Below, one piece after another: positions 30,621 through 39,214 of a stretch of DNA of 64,000 nt. Position 1 is the first letter of the stretch. Every line of letters begins with the position of its first letter. The notes below the pieces were generated by a model. The model was not told the origin of the DNA. It did not search any database and saw only the letters and a program-made list of their open reading frames with translations. The stretch comes from Desulfuromonadales bacterium (lineage in GTDB: Bacteria; Desulfobacterota; Desulfuromonadia; Desulfuromonadales; BM103): positions 186,001 to 250,000 of the forward strand of contig JACZKE010000052.1 of assembly GCA_014860225.1 (NCBI GenBank), in the 5' to 3' direction. A program made the position numbers and the translations under genes.

Positions 30621-32009
30621 TTATTTGGAGCGGGCAAATTTCGGGTTGTCCATCGGATCGCCTTTATAGCCGAGATCTTGCCACTTCATACGGCCGTTAT
30701 CGCCGTGGCAGTCAAGACATCCCAGAGCTTGTTCCTTGGGAGACACCATGTGGTTGATGCTCCAGTACATCTCCGTGGCAGCAAAACCATACTCTCCGCT
30801 ATAGGGGAGACCGCTGGCTTGCATACCGAGTCGGGCCGCTTTGTCCCAGTCGTAGTCGACCCAGTAGCCACCATCGCCGAAGACCTTGGCAGTGATGAAA
30901 TACTTGTTCTTTTTGTCGTAAATCTGCTTGCCCGAATGCAGCTTGAAGGGATGAATTTTGGCATTCTCTTCCTTGATGTCGCCATTCGGGTAAGTCAGGT
31001 AGGTGACTTTGTCCGGGTCTATCTTGTCGCCTGCATTGTAGGCATGGGCGCTGCCGCTATACCAGAGGTATTCCGGCGTCACCATCTTGCCCCAGGTGAA
31101 GTGTCCTTTTTTCTTGTTGTAGGCGTGTTTGCCGTTTTCATCAACAGGCGGCTCAATATCCTGACCGGCTGTCGACCAGTCCCATGACAGCTTGGTAGGG
31201 ACTTCTTTGGCGTAGAACGGAATGTGACAAGTCTGGCAGGAGATGTCTTCTGCGTGCTTGTTCAGGCGGCTCTGGGCATGGGGAGCCTCTTCATGGCACT
31301 TGGTGCAGGAGAAGTGGCTGGTGCCGCCGGGTGAAACACCGAGCGAGTTGCCGGGGATAGCGTGACCTTCCGTTACATGACATTCCTGGCAGGTGAAATC
31401 GTTGCCGTCGGCATCCATATGGACGTCTGTTGAGCGAGTAGGGTATTCCATCGATGAATCGAGGTCGCCGTGCTTGACCGCGTCGCCGCCGCCGCCATAG
31501 AAGTGACAGGTGCCGCAGTTGAAACGGCTCGGTTTGCCGACGCTCTGGGCGACATAGACCAGGTCAACGCGTTTGGAAGGGTTGCCTGCGCCGGTGGCTT
31601 CTTTTACATAGGTGCCAGTGGTGTCATGGCAGACTAGGCAATCGACGTTGCCGGGATTGGAAAAGTCGAAGCTGGAATCGGTCCAGCCGTAGCCGGCATG
31701 ACAACTGGTGCAGCGCGGCTCGTTGCCGGCGATCGAGGTGCAGAAGTTGTTGATGGCGTTTTTCTTGCCGCGGACCACTGTCTTGCCGTCGACAACCTGC
31801 TCTTGAGCCCAGGTCCAGTGGGTGGTCTTCATGAAGTCCTCGGCGTGCTTTTCATGACATTTGAGGCACTTTGCGGTAACTTCCGGGCCAGTCTCCAGGG
31901 GTCCCTGGAGATAGTAGGAATGGTCGTTTTCGACAGCCAGCACGGCACCCGGGAGCATTGCTGCCAGAGCGAGGAACAGGGTGGCTGCCAACCAGATAGA
32001 CTTTTGCAT
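30621..32009 (-). CDS. octahaem c-type cytochrome, tetrathionate-reductase (OTR) family
   Basis: 462 residues with a cleavable signal peptide (1-25). Eight CxxCH haem-c motifs start at Cys48, 100, 124, 165, 207, 235, 258 and 431. The long gap before the last haem and the overall length match the OTR family. In OTR of Shewanella the active-site haem has a Lys axial ligand; which Lys does so here cannot be told from sequence. The family reduces tetrathionate, nitrite or hydroxylamine in vitro, and the physiological substrate is unclear. It lies 130 bases downstream of a DUF3373 porin gene and a monohaem cytochrome gene in the same direction, which suggests a role in periplasmic or cross-membrane electron transfer. 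AAGGAG ribosome-binding site. Confidence 0.9.
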   Translation of the reverse strand: MQKSIWLAATLFLALAAMLPGAVLAVENDHSYYLQGPLETGPEVTAKCLKCHEKHAEDFMKTTHWTWAQEQVVDGKTVVRGKKNAINNFCTSIAGNEPRCTSCHAGYGWTDSSFDFSNPGNVDCLVCHDTTGTYVKEATGAGNPSKRVDLVYVAQSVGKPSRFNCGTCHFYGGGGDAVKHGDLDSSMEYPTRSTDVHMDADGNDFTCQECHVTEGHAIPGNSLGVSPGGTSHFSCTKCHEEAPHAQSRLNKHAEDISCQTCHIPFYAKEVPTKLSWDWSTAGQDIEPPVDENGKHAYNKKKGHFTWGKMVTPEYLWYSGSAHAYNAGDKIDPDKVTYLTYPNGDIKEENAKIHPFKLHSGKQIYDKKNKYFITAKVFGDGGYWVDYDWDKAARLGMQASGLPYSGEYGFAATEMYWSINHMVSPKEQALGCLDCHGDNGRMKWQDLGYKGDPMDNPKFARSK

Positions 32010-32098
32010 GACGTTTCTCCTTGAGCGGTGTAAAAGATTCTATTGAGCCTATTGCCATTGTCGGCATATATATAGATAAATTGATTAATAGGTCCAAA

Positions 32099-32128
32099 TA
32101 AAGGGGAGAGGCTAGCCTCTCCCCTTTA
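32099..32128. terminator. hairpin between porin and octahaem cytochrome genes
   Basis: Perfect 14-base inverted repeat with a two-base centre, 11 bases after the porin stop codon. T-richness after it is weak on the minus strand, so it may be a partial terminator or a processing site that lets the two genes be expressed at different levels. Confidence 0.65.
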
Positions 32129-32139
32129 GATTATGGTAC

Positions 32140-33954
32140 TTAGAACTGGACTGTCAGCGAAGCATTCAGGTCATATGCTGTGTCGATGACGGGCATCAGT
32201 GAATAAGCCTTGCCATCCTTGATGTCGTCAACTTTTTGCGGCTTGCCGACCGGTGAACCGCTACCGGTGTACTCGAAGTCGTAGTAGAGACCAGCGAGTT
32301 TGATGAACATGCGCGGGTTAATGTCGAAGATATAGTAGGCTTCGCCGACATGACCGCGGGTGGCAATTTTGCTGCCAAGAGCGTCATCCTGGGCCTGGGT
32401 AAAGGGCGTCCAGTGCTCGGAGCCGTAGTTGTATTCGAGGCCTAATTTACCCAGTGGGGCTGGAATCTGAACGCCGGCATAGAAACCGTAGCCTTCTTCG
32501 TCATCAGCTTCCGTTGCGACTTTAGGGACCATGATGACTTCTGTCCCGGTGCTGTTCAGCTCGGCTTCGAAGATCGCATCGCTGCCCATGCCGCCGAACA
32601 TGCCGGCGTTGTTGTTCGGTCTTGTGATGGTCATGCCACCGGAAACGAACCAGTTGATACCGTTTAATTCTTCACGGGCGAAAACAACACCACCGAGGTC
32701 GATGTCACCGATCGTGGTGCTGGGCTGTACGCGCGTAACAAAGTTGAAGTTGGGGAACTTCTGCAGATCATTGTACAGGGTCGGTGCAAACATGGCTCCG
32801 TACTGGGTCGGGAATGCAATGACGCCTTTGAAACCATCGTTGAGATCCATTGCCCTGAAAGCGGTGACTTGCAGGAAGTTGGTGCCATCATTAAGGATGT
32901 CAACGTTGAAGCCGGCAAAATGGGTGTCCTTGGTGACGATTTCGTTAAACATTTCGCCGTTGCCCCACTCGGATTCAAAACCCTGGCCGTAGCAGAAACG
33001 TGCGACCATGCCTTCGATGCCGGTCCAGTCCTCAAGATTGCGGCCGATGGTGATGCCGTCAAAGTTGAGGCTCATGACGTTGCCGGTCGGGGTGCCACCA
33101 CGCATTTCGTTCTCTCGGAAATGAAGTGGGGGGCCACCAGTGGACGGACGACGACCGATTGAGACGTAGAAACCGCTGTCAGCGATGTTGCTCCAGTCAA
33201 AGTAGGCGCGGTCAACTCGCAACGTATCACCGGTGGTATTGCCGCCGTTAGTCGCGTCCATGGTGAATCTGTTCCAGGAATCAAACACCTGGGAACCGGT
33301 AGAGTCACCCCAGTTTTTGAACATCAGCAGGCGGCCGGAGAACTTGACGTTATCCCAGACTTTGGCATTCATGTTCAGGCGCAGGCGGGAGGTATACAAA
33401 ATGTCGTTGTTGATGTTGTAGGTATTTTTCTGTCCCATGGGGAAAACCATGACGCCGGGGTGGGTGGCCGGATTGTTCGGATCAAAACCGCCGATTGCTT
33501 GCAGCAACCCATTGTAAAGCTCCGGGTTGGTCGCTGCCAGACCGTAAAACATGCTGTCCAGCGCAGTGGGATTCAACGATCCGTCAATAAGTGTTGGCGG
33601 TGTTACGGTTGGATCACCATACGCTGGATTGAACGCATTGAAACCACCTAACTCACCCATGCCGATTTTCATGAAGAAGTCGGTCATGTTGACATTGATG
33701 CCCGGGTTGAACGTCACATCCTCATAGTGCAGGCTGTGAGCCCTGGCGCGCAGGTCGCCACTGAGCTCAATACGGTCGAGCGTAGAATGACGCTCAGTAT
33801 CGTCGAGACGGTCGGAAAGCTCCTCGAGCTCGCCGCTCAGCGCCTCGATCTGCTTTTGCAGCTCCGAAATCATGGCGTCTTCGCTGCTCGCCGCGAAGGT
33901 GGGCATGGGCAGGGCCAGCAGCGCCGCCATGGCCAGGTAAAGAAATTTGTGCAT
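32140..33954 (-). CDS. DUF3373 outer-membrane beta-barrel porin
   Basis: 604 residues from the ATG at 33954 with a GAGGAGG ribosome-binding site; an apparent TTG start at 33969 overlaps that site and is rejected. A signal peptide ends near PTFA. A short coiled coil follows (SELQKQIEALSGELEELSDRLDDTE), then a long beta-barrel with alternating aromatic strands, ending SLTVQF with the C-terminal Phe typical of outer-membrane proteins. DUF3373 proteins occur in metal-reducing Desulfuromonadales, some near multihaem cytochromes. A role as the porin of a trans-outer-membrane conduit is inferred from the flanking cytochrome genes, not shown by the sequence. Confidence 0.85.
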   Translation of the reverse strand: MHKFLYLAMAALLALPMPTFAASSEDAMISELQKQIEALSGELEELSDRLDDTERHSTLDRIELSGDLRARAHSLHYEDVTFNPGINVNMTDFFMKIGMGELGGFNAFNPAYGDPTVTPPTLIDGSLNPTALDSMFYGLAATNPELYNGLLQAIGGFDPNNPATHPGVMVFPMGQKNTYNINNDILYTSRLRLNMNAKVWDNVKFSGRLLMFKNWGDSTGSQVFDSWNRFTMDATNGGNTTGDTLRVDRAYFDWSNIADSGFYVSIGRRPSTGGPPLHFRENEMRGGTPTGNVMSLNFDGITIGRNLEDWTGIEGMVARFCYGQGFESEWGNGEMFNEIVTKDTHFAGFNVDILNDGTNFLQVTAFRAMDLNDGFKGVIAFPTQYGAMFAPTLYNDLQKFPNFNFVTRVQPSTTIGDIDLGGVVFAREELNGINWFVSGGMTITRPNNNAGMFGGMGSDAIFEAELNSTGTEVIMVPKVATEADDEEGYGFYAGVQIPAPLGKLGLEYNYGSEHWTPFTQAQDDALGSKIATRGHVGEAYYIFDINPRMFIKLAGLYYDFEYTGSGSPVGKPQKVDDIKDGKAYSLMPVIDTAYDLNASLTVQF

Positions 33955-34125
33955 CTGATGCCTCCTCAAAAAAAAATGTTACAGAATTAATTGGCCGCAG
34001 GTCTCCGGTCTGGCAGATCCCGCGGTGTGATCATAAATGAGCTGCTTGAATATCTAGAAGCTCTGACATTGATCTAGCCCCGACTTCCGGAGCCATCTGT
34101 TTGTGCCTGTTTTTGGCTCAGTGAC

Positions 34126-34446
34126 TCAACCGCAAGTCTGCGGCTGCGGAGAATCCGCTGCGTGATCGAAGAGGAACTGCTGGATGTCCTTCAGGTCCTG
34201 ATCGGATAAATCCTTCCAGCCTGCTTCGTTATGCTTCTTCTTGTCAAAAACACGATCCCACTGTGCCTGGGTTTTGGTCATTGGTGTGACTTCTCCCCCC
34301 TCGGCGCCACTTGAATGGCAGGTTTTACAGGTCTTTTTGAACAGGTGTTTACCCTTGCGTGGATTGCCGCCTTCGGCAGCCACGGCTGATGTGGCAATAA
34401 CTGCTGCCAGGGCAAGGAAGAGCGCTGGTTTGACAAGTTTTTTCAT
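34126..34446 (-). CDS. small monohaem cytochrome c
   Basis: 106 residues with a signal peptide (1-24) and one haem motif CKTCH (Cys40-His44). The likely distal ligand is the Met in TPMTKTQ. The fold is that of a class I cytochrome c of about 80 residues. It is the first gene of a minus-strand set with the DUF3373 porin and the octahaem cytochrome, though 171 bases separate it from the porin. Probably a periplasmic electron shuttle. GGAGG ribosome-binding site. Confidence 0.88.
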   Translation of the reverse strand: MKKLVKPALFLALAAVIATSAVAAEGGNPRKGKHLFKKTCKTCHSSGAEGGEVTPMTKTQAQWDRVFDKKKHNEAGWKDLSDQDLKDIQQFLFDHAADSPQPQTCG

Positions 34447-35061
34447 CTCGAAAATCCTCCATATGCTTGTTGTTGCCGGATGTCGCGACTGTCACTTCGG
34501 TAGAATCCTTACCGAGGTCGTCCGACATTGATGGCTAATTTTGAATATCTACATTTCACTATCTATGCCAATTCTAATAGTTATATATGGAAGTTGCTGA
34601 ATTATGTGAAAAATTCCCTAATCTGGTGGACTGGTAGTTTAACAGCCACCTAATTTTTTGCGTCAAAAGACTGAATCCACTCTGTGATATAGCCGAAGAA
34701 GTCAGCATTGGATGGATGACTAAACCCTGCGGGTGAACAATAACATCAAGGAGGTTTGGTTCCCTGCTACCTTCGTAATTCAGTAATCTTCGGATCGCAG
34801 GTCTGTTTGATTTAACAGGGGGACAGGATATGTAGATGGTAGAAAAGAGAACGCGTAATTTCTCTGCGTCAGCGTGGCTTGATGGACAACTCTTTGGTTC
34901 GTAAATATGAAAAAATATGGTTTGGAATCACCAGGTTTTCACATCAATCTTGAGATCAGAACCAAGCGGTCGAATCTTTGGAAGTCTTCTCCGCATAAAG
35001 GCGGGGCGGAACACGCCAGGGCTGTGATTTCCTTTTTCTCCGGACTTGCTCTAAAAAGACA
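34447..35061. other. 615-base intergenic region with no gene seen
   Basis: Lies upstream of the monohaem cytochrome gene (minus) and downstream of the ferritin-like gene (minus). The part next to the cytochrome (34540-34620) is AT-rich and probably holds its promoter. A small hairpin (TCGGTA..TACCGA) lies near 34497-34516. No c-di-GMP riboswitch signature, repeat copy or convincing reading frame was seen; an apparent 94-codon frame at 34907-35191 runs through the terminator and over the next gene and is not credible. Confidence 0.5.
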
Positions 35062-35099
35062 AAAAAAACCGGAAGCCCCAAAAGGCCCCCGGTTTTTTT
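35062..35099 (-). terminator. terminator of the ferritin-like gene
   Basis: Eleven-base outer stem (35062-35072 with 35089-35099) with an inner GC stem, bordered by A- and T-runs. Lies 18 bases after the stop at 35118. Confidence 0.92.
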
Positions 35100-35117
35100 G
35101 TAATGAGTTTGACCTGT

Positions 35118-35615
35118 TTACTCGCGAACGTAAGTGTCCATATCCGTTTCATGCACCATGCCCATCAGGCGGGCATATTCTGATTCGATGATCTGATAGT
35201 GATGATCAGTCGACGTGGCGTTCTGCTCGAAAACCTTGCGGACTTCCGGGTTATCAATTTTTCCGGCCATGGCGCGCAGATGCTCGGCCAGCTTCTTTTC
35301 TTTTTCCATGGCAAGTTCCATCGCTTTGCGCTCGTCGAAACCTGCTGCATCCACCTGTTTCAACTCCTTCAGCCACTCAGAATTCTGATCGGCACCGGTG
35401 TTCAGAAACTCCTGCAGGTCAGCGATATCATCACCCGGATAGACATTGTAAAACCATTCTGCGTGCTCACCCTCTTCACGGGCCAGTAATGTGAAAACCT
35501 TCTTGGCTTCTGCGTTTTTCATCATCTCGGCGCCGCGCAGATAGAAGTCCATGGCATTCTTCTCAGTCTGCATGGCACGACGGACAGCTTCCTTCAAATC
35601 AATGTTGTCAAACAT
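35118..35615 (-). CDS. ferritin-like / rubrerythrin-type di-iron protein, paralogue of the 4877 gene
   Basis: 165 residues from the ATG at 35615; a TTG 15 bases upstream is part of the TTGAGGAGA ribosome-binding region and is rejected. It aligns along its length with the protein at 4877: TEKNAMDFY, AREEGEHAE (ExxH), YPGDDI, FDERKAMELAMEKEK. In helix 4 the Glu of the usual ExxxH pair is again not Glu (NATSTDHHYQ), so both paralogues share the changed site. The C-terminus is about 12 residues longer than in the paralogue. Likely cytosolic, with an oxidative-stress or iron role. It is adjacent to a true ferritin gene. Confidence 0.8.
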   Translation of the reverse strand: MFDNIDLKEAVRRAMQTEKNAMDFYLRGAEMMKNAEAKKVFTLLAREEGEHAEWFYNVYPGDDIADLQEFLNTGADQNSEWLKELKQVDAAGFDERKAMELAMEKEKKLAEHLRAMAGKIDNPEVRKVFEQNATSTDHHYQIIESEYARLMGMVHETDMDTYVRE

Positions 35616-35726
35616 GTAAATTCTCCTCAATCTAGTGAAATATGTAATGCAAAGACGGGGAATCTTACCAGAAAAGAGTTGCCTGCCAAACGAAAATATT
35701 CACTGTTCGAGTGACGGCAAAAGAAA

Positions 35727-35750
35727 AAGGCGGATTAAAGTGTCCGCCTT
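35727..35750 (-). terminator. probable terminator of the ferritin gene
   Basis: Eight-base perfect stem (35727-35734 with 35743-35750), followed on the minus strand by a T-rich run. It lies ~200 bases after the ferritin stop codon, with a 169 bp repeat element in between. Confidence 0.7.
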
Positions 35751-35770
35751 GTCCTCGGTTCGCGGTGCTG

Positions 35771-35939
35771 CTAGCAGTCTGTCGGACTATACGGGCCGAA
35801 GCGAAAGTTTGGGTGTTTGAGATCAGATTTTAGCTCGTTTGCAGGATCATAGCCGTAGCTATGGTCCAAAAAGGAGCTGAAATATGGGCCAAACAACCAG
35901 ATTTGCAGCCGGCTTATGGATAGTCCAACAGGCTGCTAG
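35771..35939 (+). repeat. 169 bp element with 20 bp inverted ends (second repeat family)
   Basis: Terminal 20-mers CTAGCAGTCTGTCGGACTAT and ATAGTCCAACAGGCTGCTAG are inverted repeats with 18 of 20 matches. No reading frame is contained. Its left-arm motif (GACTATACGG..CGAAGCGAAA.TTTGG) recurs near 37407 and, reversed, near 41092. It lies nine bases after the ferritin stop codon. Confidence 0.8.
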
Positions 35940-35948
35940 TGGCGTTGA

Positions 35949-36461
35949 TCAAGCCCCTGCCGCAGGTGGAACGAACGTGCGCTGACCAAGATCTTCATCA
36001 AGGCGCAACAGGCCGTTGCCATCATCACCGATGCGCTGCAGCTTTTTTACAATCAGTGCAAAGCTGGCTTCTTCTTCAACCTGCTCAGTGACAAACCACT
36101 GCAGGAAAATCTGGGCAGCGTGGTTATTGTCCTTACGCGCCAGATCCATAAGTTTATTGATGCTGTCGGTGACAAAGTTTTCGTGTTTCAGCGAGTATTC
36201 GAAGCATTTGAGTGGAGAGTCGTAATCGTTTTGCGGTGCATCGATTGCACGCAGGTCGGTGCGGCCGTTAGCATCACAGATGAAATGAAAGAACTTTTCA
36301 CCGTGGGTGAGTTCTTCCAATGCCTGAACACGCATCCAGCTGGCAATCCCCGGAAGGTCTTCAGCTTGAAAATAACCGGCCATGGCAAGATAGAGATAGG
36401 CTGAAAGAAACTCGTTTTTCATTTGCTCATTCATGGCGTCGAGCAACTCTTTGCTGAACAT
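35949..36461 (-). CDS. ftnA: non-haem bacterial ferritin
   Basis: 170 residues with the ferritin ferroxidase ligands: Glu17 in MKNEFLSAYLYL, the Glu and His of LEELTHGEKF, Glu in KHENFVTDSI and the EQVEEE run of the last ligand helix. It assembles into an iron-storage shell in the cytoplasm. AAGGAGG ribosome-binding site. The neighbouring ferritin-like gene is in the same direction and may share conditions of expression. Confidence 0.93.
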   Translation of the reverse strand: MFSKELLDAMNEQMKNEFLSAYLYLAMAGYFQAEDLPGIASWMRVQALEELTHGEKFFHFICDANGRTDLRAIDAPQNDYDSPLKCFEYSLKHENFVTDSINKLMDLARKDNNHAAQIFLQWFVTEQVEEEASFALIVKKLQRIGDDGNGLLRLDEDLGQRTFVPPAAGA

Positions 36462-36507
36462 TTAGGTGCCTCCTTGAAGATGATTGATTTTTGAGGAACG
36501 ACTTTCC

Positions 36508-36550
36508 GGTTTTCGCTCCGTAAACAGTGTATGTGTTATCCGGAGTTTCC
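36508..36550 (+). repeat. 177 bp-family fragment (right end)
   Basis: TTTTCGCTCCGTAAACAGTG followed by TATGTGTTATCCGGAGTTTCC resembles the right end of copies C and D. Only about 40 bases remain, upstream of the ferritin gene. Confidence 0.5.
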
Positions 36551-36719
36551 AGATGGTCACTATCTATTGTATATACTGTAGAGGGTGGGCTTTGCAACGC
36601 AGAACGCAGTATACAATAAAGTTTCAGAAAGCTGGGTGCTTTTATGCCTCTGTGATAGGATAACCGCCATTGAAAGTGACAATTGTTTCAGGAGTAAGAC
36701 TGACAGTGAGTGTTTTCTT

Positions 36720-37310
36720 ATGCTAGTAAAGAGTGTCGATTTTATAACCAGTGCTCCGTCCCTGGCCAGTTGTCCCGTTTCCGAGTGGCCGGAAATTGCT
36801 TTTGCCGGGCGCAGCAATGTAGGCAAGAGCAGTCTGATCAATTGTCTGCTCAACCGCAAAGGGCTGGTCCGCACATCATCAACTCCGGGGCGTACGCAAT
36901 TATTGAACTATTTTGCCATCAACGAGTCGCTCTATTTTGTTGACCTTCCAGGCTACGGGTTCGCCAGGGCGCCGCGGTCGGTGCGCGAAAAATGGCAACC
37001 GATGGTGCATGGATACCTGAAAGGACGTCAAAGCTTGCGGGCCGTGGTCTGGCTGCTTGATGTTCGCCGGGATCCGAGTCCTGAAGACCTGGAGTTTCTC
37101 GATTGGCTGGAGGAAAACGAAATCCCGACCATCCCGGTCGTCACCAAGATTGATAAAGTAAGTAAAAACCAACTGGCCAGAAGCCTGGCGAAAATTTCCA
37201 GCGCTACAGGCCTTTCTAAAGACCTGCTTACCCCCTTTTCAGTCCAGACCAGGCAGGGCTATAAAGAAGTATGGGAGTTGATTTCCATGGCATTGGAGCC
37301 AGAGGCTTGA
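36720..37310 (+). CDS. engB: ribosome biogenesis GTPase EngB/YsxC
   Basis: 196 residues from the ATG at 36720; the longer open frame from 36585 adds 45 non-conserved residues. All GTPase motifs are present: G1 GRSNVGKSS, G2 TSSTPGRTQ, G3 DLPGYGFA and G4 TKID. EngB helps assemble the large ribosomal subunit. The length is normal for the family. The ribosome-binding site is weak. Confidence 0.95.
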   Translation: MLVKSVDFITSAPSLASCPVSEWPEIAFAGRSNVGKSSLINCLLNRKGLVRTSSTPGRTQLLNYFAINESLYFVDLPGYGFARAPRSVREKWQPMVHGYLKGRQSLRAVVWLLDVRRDPSPEDLEFLDWLEENEIPTIPVVTKIDKVSKNQLARSLAKISSATGLSKDLLTPFSVQTRQGYKEVWELISMALEPEA

Positions 37311-37399
37311 TCCTGGTGATACCCTTGAGGGGGAATGCCCGGTAATCAAACCGATCCGCAAACCAGGATTCCGGCCAAACCAGAGACTCAAAGCGGAGT

Positions 37400-37467
37400 C
37401 CGTCTGACTATACGGAGCGAAGCGAAAATTTGGCAATTTGGCCCATCTTTCAGCTCCTCTTGGCCTG
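37400..37467 (+). repeat. short remnant of the 169 bp repeat family
   Basis: GTCCGTCTGACTATACGGAG then CGAAGCGAAAATTTGG matches the left arm of the 35771 element. The following TTTGGCCCATCTTTCAGCTCCT matches its right arm in reverse, as if the middle had been lost. Lies between engB and cobS. Confidence 0.55.
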
Positions 37468-37509
37468 TGTGCCTTTTGCTGAAGCCAGCGTTTCTGAAGG
37501 GACAGATCA

Positions 37510-38259
37510 ATGAAATACGGTTGGCAACAATTCCGCATCGCTCTGGATTTTCTGACCATCCTGCCGATTGATCGTTCGTTGCAGGCGACACCTGAACGGC
37601 TCGGCCGCAGTATGGCGCTCTTCCCTGCAGCCGGAGTGCTGCTGGGGCTTATCCTCGTCGTTCTCAACGGCATGTTGGGTGCGTTCATCCCGAGAGCGGT
37701 TCTCGACTGTCTGCTGCTTCTGATCCTGATCGTTATAACCGGCGCATTGCATCTGGACGGCATCGCGGACTTGCTCGACGGGCTTGCTGGCGGCAAGGAC
37801 CGCAAAGGTGTGCTGCGGACCATGAAAGGCAGCCGGATCGGCGCCATGGGTGTGGTCGGTCTGGTGATGCTGCTGCTCCTCAAGTACCTCTGCCTCTTTA
37901 ACCTGCCGCTGGAGCTCAAGTCCGCCGGCTTGATCTTCATGCCCGCTGCCGGTCGATGGGTGCAGGTGGTGCTGGCGGCTTCCTGTCGATGTCTGTATGG
38001 CCCCGGCGAAACCGGGAAGGTTTTTCTGGACTACGCTGGAGAGCGTGAACTGCTGATCGCCAGTGGCAGCCTGATCGCAGTGGCACTGGTTCTGTTCGGC
38101 CTGCAGGGTGTTTTTCTGATTTTTCTGCTGGGGATAGCGGCTATGCTGCTGATCAAGTATTTCGAAATGCGCCTCGGTGGAGTGACCAGTGATGTGCTCG
38201 GTGCCTCTTCAGAGTTGATTGAAGTTTTGTCGTTGTTACTGGTGCTGGCGGTTATATAA
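37510..38259 (+). CDS. cobS: cobalamin synthase (adenosylcobinamide-GDP ribazoletransferase)
   Basis: 249 residues, a multi-spanning membrane protein. Family motifs are HLDGIADLLDGLAGGKDR (acidic active site), RIGAMGVVGL and GGVTSDVLGASSEL. It joins alpha-ribazole (phosphate) to adenosylcobinamide-GDP in the last steps of B12 synthesis. It is first of four cobalamin genes in the same direction; a 177 bp-family repeat separates it from cobC. Confidence 0.94.
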   Translation: MKYGWQQFRIALDFLTILPIDRSLQATPERLGRSMALFPAAGVLLGLILVVLNGMLGAFIPRAVLDCLLLLILIVITGALHLDGIADLLDGLAGGKDRKGVLRTMKGSRIGAMGVVGLVMLLLLKYLCLFNLPLELKSAGLIFMPAAGRWVQVVLAASCRCLYGPGETGKVFLDYAGERELLIASGSLIAVALVLFGLQGVFLIFLLGIAAMLLIKYFEMRLGGVTSDVLGASSELIEVLSLLLVLAVI

Positions 38260-38261
38260 CT

Positions 38262-38429
38262 TGTTTTCGTCTGGAAACGGCCCTTTTCCGCAATCTCTGC
38301 GTCAATCGGCGGATTTGATTGTGCGGCGTAAAGAACTACGCCTCCGCTCAAATCCTTGATTTCCTTGACCTTGCGAAAAATTGCTCGTTTCCAGATCGAA
38401 AACTGTGCTTGTGTTGTCCGCAGTTTCAA
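38262..38429 (+). repeat. 177 bp-family dispersed repeat, copy D
   Basis: About 168 bases, starting three bases after the cobS stop codon. It has the whole conserved core (TCGGCGGATTTGATTGTGCG, CGCCTCCGCTCAAATCCTTG, ACCTTGCGAAAAATTGCTCG). The right end is slightly shorter (GTTGTCCGCAGTTTC). Confidence 0.9.
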
Positions 38430-38478
38430 CTATAAGTCTGAATCAGCGAACAGCGGGCTCAGAGATTAAGGATCGATA

Positions 38479-39108
38479 ATGCAGCGAACACGAATCTACC
38501 TGATTCGCCATGGCCAGGTTGAAGGGCACGAAGAGAAGCGTTACAACGGCCAGGTTAATGTCCCTCTCACTCAACTCGGGCAAACACAGTCTGATCGTAT
38601 CTGCAATTCACTGGGCAATGTTTCCCTGGAAGCTGTCTACAGCAGTGATCTGGATCGCTGTCGCTATTGCGCCGAACTGATTGCTGGGTCACATGATCTG
38701 AAAGTCAGTACCCTCGAATCTTTACGTGAGCTGCATATCGGCGAATGGGAAGGCCGCACCTGGGCCGAACTGCAAGAGGCGTATCCCGACGGCTGGCAGG
38801 CGCGGCTGCAGGATCTGGCCAATTTTCAGGTACCGGGTGGAGAAAGCCTGCAGGATGCTGCCGACCGCATTCGCCCGGCCATTCAGAACATACTTGCATT
38901 GCACCCCGTCGGCGACGTTGCCCTGGTTGCCCATGGCGGGGTAAACCGGATTATCCTCCTCGACGCCATAGGTGCTCCAATGCAACAGGCATTTTCTATC
39001 GAGCAGGATTTTGGCTGTCTGAATATCATCGACTACTACGCTGACGGTAAGTCAGTCGTCAAGCTGCTTAACGGCACTGCCCATCAGAAGTCAAATTGTA
39101 CCTGCTGA
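38479..39108 (+). CDS. cobC: alpha-ribazole phosphatase (histidine phosphatase family)
   Basis: 209 residues. The phosphohistidine motif LIRHGQ (His11) is at the N-terminus, followed by RYNGQVNVPLT and the ELHIGEWEG motif, with the second His in ALVAHGGVNR. The family includes phosphoglycerate mutases, but the position between cobS and cbiX supports the alpha-ribazole-5'-phosphate phosphatase role. AAGGAT ribosome-binding site. Confidence 0.85.
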   Translation: MQRTRIYLIRHGQVEGHEEKRYNGQVNVPLTQLGQTQSDRICNSLGNVSLEAVYSSDLDRCRYCAELIAGSHDLKVSTLESLRELHIGEWEGRTWAELQEAYPDGWQARLQDLANFQVPGGESLQDAADRIRPAIQNILALHPVGDVALVAHGGVNRIILLDAIGAPMQQAFSIEQDFGCLNIIDYYADGKSVVKLLNGTAHQKSNCTC

Positions 39109-39214
39109 TCAAGGTTCCAAGGGCCAGAGACAACGGCAAAGCCTCGATGACCACAGGTCTGATTGCCTGAACCTGCGATTCATGCAAATATTCAAGTTGA
39201 ATGGAGCAGCAGCG

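Noticed and set aside
34447-35061. Possible c-di-GMP (GEMM) riboswitch near the cytochrome genes.
   Set aside because: Searched because such switches are common before cytochrome genes in Geobacter relatives; neither strand shows the conserved core.
34907-35191. Plus-strand open frame of 94 codons.
   Set aside because: It runs through a terminator hairpin and into the antisense of the ferritin-like gene and has no ribosome-binding site.
37311-37509. Possible cobalamin riboswitch ahead of cobS.
   Set aside because: Some GGGGGAATGCCCGG-like sequence is present, but the B12 box and the rest of the conserved core are not; part of the region is a repeat remnant.
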